A model generated the notes under the pieces. It had not been told where the DNA came from, did not search any database, and saw only the letters and a program-made list of their open reading frames with translations. Below are positions 1 through 5,326 of a DNA stretch of 5,326 nucleotides, one piece after another. The stretch's first letter is position 1. Each line of letters opens with the position of its first letter. Origin of the DNA: Pseudomonadota bacterium (GTDB lineage: Bacteria; Desulfobacterota; Desulfobacteria; Desulfobacterales; RPRI01); NCBI GenBank assembly GCA_018830925.1, contig JAHJRK010000547.1:1-5326 (forward strand), in the 5' to 3' direction. A program made the translations under genes and the position numbers.

Positions 1-574
1 AGGGAACAGAAATAAACCCGTGGCAGCGATAAAGTCCGTAAGAAATGGTGAATTTCCTGCCCATTGTCCGGTTGTCTCCCTGCTGTTTTTCAGCCTCAGC
101 CTCTGTAGCAACAGCCATACGGGTAATACTATGCTCAAGCGTAACAACCTGATCAACGCTTCGGGCAAATGTCAACTGAACAGGGCCACGAACCTGACCA
201 GCATTCTTCCCTGTTGACATAACCGCTCCAAAAGTACGCACATCATAATATGTCTTGCACATAAATTGTCGTGCAGCCTCAGTTTTGTCACCTTTTTCTT
301 TGGACTTTACATCTTCTTGTTCATGAGCTGCATCAATCAGGGTATTCAGAACGGCTTTTTCTTTAATGAAGATGTCGCAGCCATTTTTATTTCCACTTGA
401 CATCTGCACATAGTTCCTCACCTTCCTTTTCAAACAAACATCCGTAACAAGCCCATTGCCTGTTTCAGGGTCAGTACGCGGCAGATTACCTGCATCCGGG
501 TCTCCATTCGGATTGCCATCCTTTACATCAAAGAATAGCACAAAGTCACAGCGATTTTTAATAATGTCACTCAT
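1..574 (-). CDS. cas7: Cas7 (Csd2), type I-C Cascade backbone subunit, C-terminus cut by window edge
   Basis: Cas7/Csd2 subunits polymerise along the crRNA spacer and form the backbone of the type I-C Cascade complex in the cytoplasm. The frame is open from ATG (572-574) to the left edge, giving 191 codons of a protein that usually has about 280-300 residues. The N-terminus has the family signature: NRCDFVLFFDVKDGNPNGDP at about residues 7-26, then AGNLPRTDPETGNGLVTDV and CLKRKVRNYV. Later come YYDVRTFGAVMSTGKNAGQ, RGPVQLTFARSVD and KQQGDNRTMGRKFTISYGLY, all typical of Csd2. The start is supported by the Shine-Dalgarno AAAGGAGGAA (581-590) six bases upstream. It lies 133 bp downstream of cas8c, a gap filled mostly by a palindromic element, unlike the tight junctions elsewhere in the operon. 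No disruption is seen in the visible part. Confidence 0.96.
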   Translation of the reverse strand, partial: MSDIIKNRCDFVLFFDVKDGNPNGDPDAGNLPRTDPETGNGLVTDVCLKRKVRNYVQMSSGNKNGCDIFIKEKAVLNTLIDAAHEQEDVKSKEKGDKTEAARQFMCKTYYDVRTFGAVMSTGKNAGQVRGPVQLTFARSVDQVVTLEHSITRMAVATEAEAEKQQGDNRTMGRKFTISYGLYRCHGFISVP

Positions 575-600
575 TTTTTGTTCCTCCTTTTAATTTTTTT

Positions 601-665
601 GTCATTCCTGCGAAAGCAGGAATCCAGAGAGAATGAACTGGATTCCGCATCAAGTGCGGAATGAC
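601..665. repeat. Nested palindromic (MITE/dRS3-like) intergenic element between cas8c and cas7
   Basis: The element is bounded by perfect 8-bp terminal inverted repeats, GTCATTCC (601-608) and GGAATGAC (658-665). Inside are three further palindromes. CCTGC-GAAA-GCAGG (607-620) is a hairpin with a GNRA-type loop. GGAATCCAG (619-627) pairs with CTGGATTCC (638-646). TTCCGCA-TCAAG-TGCGGAA (643-661) is the third. The whole could fold as a cloverleaf in either strand. The ATTCC...GGAAT core resembles dispersed intergenic repeats such as neisserial dRS3. It encodes nothing and lacks a suitable U-tract for a strong terminator. It would be transcribed within the cas mRNA and could act as an RNA-processing or stabilising structure between cas8c and cas7. 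Its repeat-family membership rests on form only; no second copy is in the window. Confidence 0.75.
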
Positions 666-707
666 GATTAATATCTGACTGATGCTTTGTAATTTACAGT
701 TCATTTT

Positions 708-1070
708 CTACTCTGCTACTTCCTTCTTCTTGAAAAAATTCTGTCGCTGATGATAATAGCCGACTGCAAATCTTCCCTGATCGTCCAAACTTAGATGACC
801 GGGAAAGTCCTGTATCTCATCCACTATCTCGCCGATGATTTTTTCAAGATTGACAGCGCGCCCTCTGTTTTCAAGTTTGGCAATGTGATGATTCTTCAAC
901 TTCATCAGATGCGGAAAGACTGTAACCGGAGTGCTTGATGCCGAACCATAAAAACGGTCTCTAATCGTGGCATTAATCCCGGGACTGGCCTCTTCCTGAA
1001 TCTTTTCGAGGACGGCAAAGAGCCGCCCCAGCCGGTAACCGGCATTGGCGTTATTTATGTCTAATGACAT
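708..1070 (-). CDS. cas11c: Cas11c small subunit, internal in-frame translation product of cas8c
   Basis: Type I-C systems are known to make the Cascade small subunit Cas11c from an internal start in cas8c. Here Met454 of Cas8c (ATG at 1068-1070) is preceded inside the coding sequence by AAAGGAGGTGAT (1075-1086), a full match to the 16S anti-Shine-Dalgarno with GGAGG eight bases from the ATG. It is as strong as the sites of the main genes. The product is 120 residues, starting MSLDINNANAGYRLGRLFAV and ending FFKKKEVAE, the size expected of Cas11c. It would be mostly helical and would line the inner belly of Cascade, stabilising the non-target strand. The start is seen directly in the sequence; the function follows from the family. 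It shares frame and stop with Cas8c, so it is an alternative product and not a separate gene. Confidence 0.85.
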   Translation of the reverse strand: MSLDINNANAGYRLGRLFAVLEKIQEEASPGINATIRDRFYGSASSTPVTVFPHLMKLKNHHIAKLENRGRAVNLEKIIGEIVDEIQDFPGHLSLDDQGRFAVGYYHQRQNFFKKKEVAE

Positions 1071-2429
1071 ATCTATCACCTCCTTTTCTTTTTTATAGCG
1101 TACTTTTCTGACAAGTACAGCCTTAATTAATGACGCTCGTGGATATGTAACTTCTCGTTCAGCCCTTATCCTCCGTATTACTGAAGATAAAAGCGTTGCC
1201 GGATACGGCGTGCCGGCAAGTATCGCCCTCATGAAATCACCGGCAAGATTGGGCTGAATATTATCTGACTTGCCCTGCAATGCCGTTGAGACAAGCAGGC
1301 GAAAAAGAGAAAGATATTTGGGTTGATGTGGAGCGTGATCAATGGAAATGTCCTCAAAGTGCTGTCGGATGTTTTGCTCGACCTCTGTGACAGTTCCGAA
1401 ATACCAAAAGCGTATGGCGATACGAGATGCATTTGGCGACAAGCCAAGCACATAAAATTTTGTATTGTCGTCAAGCACAGGCTTTGCTCCTGTTTCAGGG
1501 GCTTTGAACAAAGCCTTGATAGCGGCATTGTCCTGATCTGACTCTCCCTTTGCCGGTTCTCCGAATATATCTACAAACCAGTTCTCAATCTCATGCTTCT
1601 TCTCCGCCCAGAAGACGGTGCTTGCATCACCAACCTGCATACGCTGCCGTGAACCTCTTGCAAGCAAGGTGTTTAATGCGGTGGTGTAAGCAAACTCGGC
1701 TTTCTTGCCGACAGGCGCATTGTTGCCCTGTTCCTTGCTAAACGATTTGAAGGCATCAAGATTAAACGAAACAATATTTGCACCCGACGACTGTGCTCCC
1801 CACACGCCCTTGATGGCAGTATGAAGACGGGCAAGTGTATCAGGATTACCGGTAATGAGGCATGTTTGCGTACCGGATGTATCATTTTGAAAATTTGAAA
1901 TGACCGCATTTTTGACAACTTCACGCCGGCAAATCAGCTCCGTCTCACCCTCAAGCTTAAATGTTATATTTGCTCCGCTTTCTTCTATTTCTTGCCATAA
2001 TGGATGGTTGAATATGTCGGCATAATTTTTTGCTTCAAGAAAGCGCACAACAGCGTTAATCCCTTCGTCTGCCGAATTATCCGGGAATGTTTCTGTAATC
2101 TTGCTGAGAAAACTTTCCTGCTGTTCCTTTGCTCTTTCAAGAAGTTTGTTCAAATCCTTTTTCTTATCCGGTTTAGGTCGCCCCAGCACATACGCGGGAT
2201 TGTCCCATAGAAGATTAGCAGCAATGCCGCTTGTCTTTTTCACTGCCTTCGGAATAATAAAAGGGCGCGCTTTTTTATTTTTCCCTTCACCTTCACGGGT
2301 ATCCAACAAACCGATAAAATCCCCCTGTTGGTTCAGAACAATAATAAAAGGGATTTCCTGTTGCTGGAATCCTTCTTTTGCGGCTGTAGGTATCCTTTCA
2401 TAATACTTTGCTAACGCCTGCAAAATCAT
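708..2429 (-). CDS. cas8c: Cas8c (Csd1), type I-C Cascade large subunit
   Basis: Cas8c is the large subunit of type I-C Cascade. It recognises the PAM, helps open the target duplex and recruits Cas3. The 573-residue length is normal for Csd1. The family signature is clear: MILQALAKYYERI at the N-terminus, FIIVLNQQGDFIGLLDTR (28-45), VKKTSGIAANLLWDNPAYVL at about 63-82, then TCLITGNPDTLARLHTAIKG and WGAQSSGANIVSFNLDAF near residues 190-230. GKKAEFAYTTALNTLLARGS and DASTVFWAEKKHEIENW follow. The ATG (2427-2429) overlaps the cas5d stop as ATGA, which implies translational coupling, and TAAGGAGGT (2436-2444) inside the cas5d end lies six bases upstream. The last 120 residues also form a separately translated Cas11c. 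The gene looks intact; the stop is TAG at 708-710. Confidence 0.97.
   Translation of the reverse strand: MILQALAKYYERIPTAAKEGFQQQEIPFIIVLNQQGDFIGLLDTREGEGKNKKARPFIIPKAVKKTSGIAANLLWDNPAYVLGRPKPDKKKDLNKLLERAKEQQESFLSKITETFPDNSADEGINAVVRFLEAKNYADIFNHPLWQEIEESGANITFKLEGETELICRREVVKNAVISNFQNDTSGTQTCLITGNPDTLARLHTAIKGVWGAQSSGANIVSFNLDAFKSFSKEQGNNAPVGKKAEFAYTTALNTLLARGSRQRMQVGDASTVFWAEKKHEIENWFVDIFGEPAKGESDQDNAAIKALFKAPETGAKPVLDDNTKFYVLGLSPNASRIAIRFWYFGTVTEVEQNIRQHFEDISIDHAPHQPKYLSLFRLLVSTALQGKSDNIQPNLAGDFMRAILAGTPYPATLLSSVIRRIRAEREVTYPRASLIKAVLVRKVRYKKEKEVIDMSLDINNANAGYRLGRLFAVLEKIQEEASPGINATIRDRFYGSASSTPVTVFPHLMKLKNHHIAKLENRGRAVNLEKIIGEIVDEIQDFPGHLSLDDQGRFAVGYYHQRQNFFKKKEVAE
1075..1086 (-). promoter_or_regulatory. 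Internal Shine-Dalgarno for Cas11c within cas8c
   Basis: On the minus strand this reads AAAGGAGGTGAT, followed by AGAT and then ATG at 1070. Such a complete anti-Shine-Dalgarno match in the middle of a coding sequence, placed exactly for an in-frame ATG, is unlikely by chance and marks the internal start that makes Cas11c. Confidence 0.88.
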
Positions 2430-3109
2430 GCCCGCACCTCCTTACCATTCAATGAGGGCACCAGCATTTTCCCGTTTTCTAATGATGCGCGGAAGAAATG
2501 AGGCCGGCACCCTTCGCTACAAAAATGGCCGCCATTTTTGTCATTACTGTTGTCATGGCAAATGTCGTAGAGCATCCAGCCCAAATCCTGACTAACGGAG
2601 ATTGGTTCCGGCAGCGGTTTGCCGTTTGCAAACACCTCAAATTCTGCCGCAAATTCACGGCAGCCGAGATACGGACGATGGAAGCATTGTCCTTTTTCCG
2701 CACGGCGAAGAAACATCCCCTGAAATTTAACAATGGTATCCTCCAGCGCGGCTTTGCCGGTCAGCTCAAGATGAGCGTGAATTGTGTAGGCTACATCTCT
2801 CAAGAATAATCCCGCCCTTTGTTGTCTCTGTTCCTCAATAAACAGACCGCTTGTTCGCGGAGACATAACGCTGCCAACCTCGTTTCTCCGCACCGATTCC
2901 CATTTGATTGGATTCAAGACATCAATCTGCGTAACCTTCCAGCGGATAGCAGGCTTCCAAAGAATAGCCTCAAGGACACCGCGCGCCGCAGACGGCGTCA
3001 TTACATCGTAAGAGACGCGTTCAACCTTCATCTCCGGCCTGGTAAAACAGGCGTTTCTACCCCAAACTTTCAGACGGAATGGCGGGCTTTTGATAAATGA
3101 ATTACTCAT
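2426..3109 (-). CDS. cas5d: Cas5d (Cas5c), type I-C pre-crRNA endonuclease and Cascade subunit
   Basis: In type I-C systems, which lack Cas6, Cas5d is the metal-independent RNase that cuts each CRISPR repeat at the 3' base of its hairpin. It then stays bound to the 5' handle of the crRNA in Cascade. The 227-residue length is typical. Family signatures are PPFRLKVWGRNACFTRPEMK (residues 9-28), SYDVMTPSAARGVLEAILW (33-51), WKVTQIDVLNPIKWESVRRN (57-76), FLRDVAYTIHAHLEL (102-116) and FHRPYLGCREFAAEF. The His-containing stretch around 109-113 lies about where the catalytic Lys/His pair is found in the Bacillus halodurans enzyme, but I could not align residue by residue. The start ATG (3107-3109) has AAAGGAGGTG (3115-3124) upstream, with GGAGG seven bases from the ATG. 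The stop overlaps the cas8c start as ATGA. The gene is intact, and a predicted substrate of this enzyme lies upstream within the same operon, in cas3. Confidence 0.95.
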   Translation of the reverse strand: MSNSFIKSPPFRLKVWGRNACFTRPEMKVERVSYDVMTPSAARGVLEAILWKPAIRWKVTQIDVLNPIKWESVRRNEVGSVMSPRTSGLFIEEQRQQRAGLFLRDVAYTIHAHLELTGKAALEDTIVKFQGMFLRRAEKGQCFHRPYLGCREFAAEFEVFANGKPLPEPISVSQDLGWMLYDICHDNSNDKNGGHFCSEGCRPHFFRASLENGKMLVPSLNGKEVRA

Positions 3110-3138
3110 TCTGACACCTCCTTTTTAGAATTAGAAGA

Positions 3139-3168
3139 ATAAGTCTTATATTGCCTTATAGGACTTAT
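3139..3168 (-). other. Stem-loop at the cas3-cas5d junction
   Basis: ATAAGTCTTATA (3139-3150) and TATAGGACTTAT (3157-3168) form a 12-bp inverted repeat with one imperfect pair and a 6-base loop. The stem covers the cas3 stop codon (3165-3167) and ends about 15 bases before the cas5d Shine-Dalgarno. In the cas mRNA it would be an AU-rich hairpin with a C-A mismatch. No uridine run follows it, so it is not a good intrinsic terminator. A role in mRNA processing or in insulating cas5d translation is possible but unproven. Confidence 0.4.
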
Positions 3169-3902
3169 ATTATCAAATCATCCGGCTCGTAGATCATAGA
3201 TTTATGAGCGCAGAAGCCCAAGTCAGGATGATACATAGCGCCGTATTCCTGCACAAATATCCCCGGATAGGCTTCGATAATAGCCCCTTCGTTACAAAGT
3301 TTCGTGTGAACATGCTTCGGCAGATTCACAATATATCTTTGCAGTTTTCGCATCAGCCATCGTTCGGGACCGAGCTTCTTTAACTGCTCTATCAATTTTT
3401 CCCCTTCCTCATAGCAAACAATCACCGGCGAATACTGTTTATCATTAATCAACTTAAACTTCTGAGCGGCAGTATAAAAGCTGAACCGCAGTTCGCCATC
3501 AGACGCAAGATCTTTTAAAATATCATGTTTGTCGAGATTGCTTCCTTGAAGCCAGTAGAGTTCCTTAAAAAACTGCTCAAACATTTCCTGTGTAAGCAAG
3601 CCATCCATTTTATTGGAAACAAGCCTTCTGCCTATTTCTGCTGCCTGCCTGAGATAACCTGCGGGAATTTTACTCGGCGGAGCAAAGACTACAACTCTGC
3701 CCTGCTCAAGAAGTCCTTCCCTATTGCATCTGCCCGCAGCCTGGGCAATGGAATCAAGCCCGGCAAGGGCACGATACACAATTGGGAAATCAAGGTCAAC
3801 CCCTGCTTCCACAAGCTGTGTGCTGATTACACAGGTAGGCAGCTTATCCTTGAGCCGTTGTTTTATTTGTGAAATAGCTTTTGACCGATGCGCTCCACAC
3901 AT
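3165..3902 (-). pseudogene. cas3: cas3 3' fragment: RecA2 motifs V/VI and C-terminal domain, separated by the repeat insertion
   Basis: This fragment encodes the rest of the Cas3 helicase in a frame different from the 5' part. From ATG at 3900-3902 it gives 245 residues. MCGAHRSKAI is the usual Cas3 start of this segment. Motif V is STQLVEAGVDLDFP (27-40), followed by IVYRALAGLDSIAQ, and motif VI with the arginine finger is QAAGRCNREG (54-63). The accessory C-terminal domain is complete, ending IYEPDDLII with TAA at 3165-3167. The frame continues upstream of the ATG as KHLSAL, also normal Cas3, but stops at a TGA (3924-3926) inside the embedded CRISPR repeat. No Shine-Dalgarno precedes the ATG, so separate translation is doubtful unless coupled to the overlapping 5' fragment, which ends at 3844. 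Alone it lacks the Walker A and B motifs and cannot hydrolyse ATP. Confidence 0.9.
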
Positions 3903-5326
3903 AAGAGCAGAGAGGTGTTTGTTTCAATCCACACTCCCACACAGGGAGCGACAATTCATAAAGCAGCCGGCAGTCATCACGCCTGTTGACGATACACAGG
4001 ACAGAGGAATGTCGGGCGAGCTCCTCTGACAGGTCTTCCCATGTGCAGGAAGTCAGAAGATTGTCCGGCACCTGGACTTTAACCCTCTTAAATGCCTTAT
4101 GTAAGGCATTCGGATTATCCATAATCTCTACCGTTGCCCCCAATCCCTCAAAGTGAAAATCAGATGCCTTATGTTCGCCCAATGCAGGCTGCGTAGCAGT
4201 GCTCAGGACAAAAGTTGCGCCGTAATTTTTGTGCAGCTCTTTCATGGTATGAAGAATAGGATTGAGATATTCAGGCGGCAAAATCTGCACCTCATCCAGC
4301 ACCACAACGTTATTTACAATATTATGGAGCTTCCGACACCGGCTTGAGCGGTTGGCAAAAAGAGATTCAAAGAATTGAACAGATGTCGTTACGATAACAG
4401 GCGCGTCCCAGTTTTCGCAGGCGAGCCTGCTTCTTGTTGTCTCGTGTCCTTCATCCGACATATCAACATTGCTGTGATGCTCAATCACAGCGTTCTTAAA
4501 TATCTGTCTGAACTGGTCGGCTGTCTGTTCAATAATACTTGTGTAAGGTATGACATAAATAATGCGATTCTTGCCGTGTTTCATTGCATGATGCAAGGCG
4601 AAAGCCATTGACGAAAGCGTTTTGCCTCCACCTGTCGGAACGGTTAGCGTAAAGATTGCAGGTTTGTTGGATGATTTGCTCTTACATTGCCTCAATATCT
4701 CTGCCCGCTGTTTGTTCACAAAGGTATCGTCAGCCTCAGACTGCTTTTTTGTCATGTATTCCTCAAACAGTGTCAGCAGTTCATTCAGTGAAGGGTATCC
4801 CTTGCGTTTCCTTGATTTTTCCGGCTCAAGAAACTCTTCGGTATCAAGAAAGTCAGCGTCAACAAGGCAGGAATAGAGCATCCTGATCCAGAGGGCATGA
4901 CCATCGCTTGTTCTGAATTTTTGTCTGGGCAAAGATTGTTCCGTGATAAGATGAGGGATAGCTGAAAAGGGCAGCTTATTGAGAAGATCAATATTCTGCA
5001 AACGCTGTTCCAGGCTTTTTCTGCCAGTAGTATCAGCTGGCCAATCCGGTAATCCCGCATGATGTCCGGCGATAAGATAACTGAATATTCTGCCCGGGTT
5101 GGATATCTTACCCGGTATTTTGAATTTTTCAAAGGCGTAAATTGCCCCTGCTGTTGAATGATCAACCCGCCCTTTCTTTGTTTCAATATGCGCGTCAGTA
5201 GCGGCAAGGATCATATTCTGAAACGCCTGCGAATACTTCCCCAAATCATGCCATAACCCCGCCAGCCGTCCCCATTCTCCGCAGCCAAATTTTGACGAAA
5301 AAATAGCAGCCAGTTCTGCGGTTGCC
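3844..5326 (-). pseudogene. cas3: cas3 5' fragment: HD nuclease plus RecA1, N-terminus cut by window edge, frameshifted after the repeat
   Basis: Cas3 is the nuclease-helicase recruited by Cascade to nick and degrade target DNA. The frame is open to the right edge, so the start lies outside; perhaps 20-30 residues are missing. The TTG at 5244 is the Leu of WHDLGK, not a start. With that Leu as residue 1, WHD lies just before it, then VDHS at 27-30 and IAGHHAGLPDW (58-68) complete the HD nuclease. Walker A is TVPTGGGKT (201-209), motif Ia VIPYTSIIEQ (231-240), Walker B VLDEVQ (315-320, a DEVQ form of the usual DEAQ/DEAH box) and motif III STATQP (348-353). SSVLCIVNRRDDCRLLYEL (413-431) is the motif IV region. 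Residues 432-441 are encoded by the CRISPR repeat, and 442-466 are Cas3 sequence read in the wrong frame before TAA at 3844. It lacks motifs V and VI, so helicase activity should be lost, although the HD domain is preserved. Confidence 0.93.
3921..3952 (-). CRISPR. Solitary type I-C-like CRISPR repeat embedded in cas3
   Basis: On the minus strand this 32-nt unit begins GTCGCTCCC, has loop TGTGT, then GGGAGTG, and ends TGGATTGAAAC. CGCTCCC (repeat bases 3-9) pairs with GGGAGTG (15-21) in a 7-bp stem with one G-U pair and a 5-base loop. Length, GTCGC start, stem and loop size and the 11-nt handle ending GATTGAAAC all match the layout of type I-C repeats such as that of Bacillus halodurans. No second repeat or spacer-repeat period is visible. 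The flanks are Cas3 coding sequence: CTTTATGAATT upstream and AAACACCTCTCTGC downstream. The orientation is the same as the cas operon, so the mRNA would contain a functional-looking Cas5d substrate, with the predicted cut between 3932 and 3931. That it is this system's own repeat is inferred, because the array is outside the window. Confidence 0.9.

Noticed and set aside
20..217. Plus-strand open frame of 65 codons
   Set aside because: It lies opposite the cas7 coding frame, has no Shine-Dalgarno sequence and no recognisable product; other plus-strand frames over cas8c, cas5d and cas3 were rejected for the same reason.
601..665. The palindromic element as an intrinsic terminator after cas8c
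   Set aside because: On the minus strand the hairpins are followed by an A-run (AAAAAAATT), not by a U-tract, so it does not look like a terminator for the cas mRNA.
3895..3901. CCACACA, shared with the embedded repeat (3937-3943), as a possible second degenerate repeat downstream of the first
   Set aside because: The match is only about 7-9 bases, the stem and the GATTGAAAC handle are missing, the spacing (42 nt) does not fit a repeat-spacer unit, and the bases encode the conserved Cas3 MCGAH residues.
3921..3952. Off-target spacer integration by Cas1-Cas2 as the origin of the repeat in cas3
   Set aside because: Integration inserts a spacer and duplicates a repeat already present at the target; it would not deposit one repeat without a spacer or second copy.
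5242..5244. TTG at 5244 as the start codon of cas3
   Set aside because: The frame continues upstream to the window edge with Cas3 sequence (GRLAGLWHD), and this TTG encodes the Leu of the HD motif WHDLGK. The start is outside the window.

Overview
The window holds most of a type I-C (Dvulg-type) CRISPR-Cas effector operon, all on the minus strand. In transcription order, right to left, it runs cas3 (N-terminus beyond the right edge), cas5d, cas8c/csd1 with an internal cas11c start, then cas7/csd2 (C-terminus beyond the left edge). This is the canonical I-C order, so cas4, cas1, cas2 and an array would be expected to the left of position 1. The genes are tightly packed: cas5d and cas8c overlap by ATGA, and cas5d, cas8c, cas11c and cas7 each have a near-perfect GGAGG Shine-Dalgarno sequence.

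The striking feature is in cas3. At 3921-3952 a complete 32-nt sequence with all the hallmarks of a type I-C CRISPR repeat lies inside the coding sequence: GTCGC start, 7-bp stem, 5-nt loop and a TGGATTGAAAC 3' handle. It is in the same orientation as transcription and lies between helicase motif IV and motifs V/VI. It shifts the frame. The 5' part (HD nuclease plus RecA1) runs out of frame to a stop at 3844, while the 3' part (RecA2 motifs V/VI and C-terminal domain) is open only from within the repeat onward. No other repeat copy is visible in the window, so this is a solo repeat with Cas3 coding sequence on both sides. Cas3 is probably inactive as one polypeptide. Because Cas5d is the repeat-cleaving RNase of I-C systems, the operon mRNA may also carry a Cas5d cleavage site.

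The intergenic DNA holds a roughly 65-bp nested palindromic element (601-665) between cas8c and cas7, and a stem-loop at the cas3-cas5d junction. No gap without a gene exceeds 300 bases, and I see no convincing plus-strand gene, tRNA or rRNA.

Organism: a bacterium of moderate GC with strong Shine-Dalgarno use. The ATTCC...GGAAT nested palindrome is a kind of dispersed repeat I associate with environmental lineages such as Nitrospirota and Desulfobacterota (and, in form, with neisserial dRS3). This taxonomic guess is weak.
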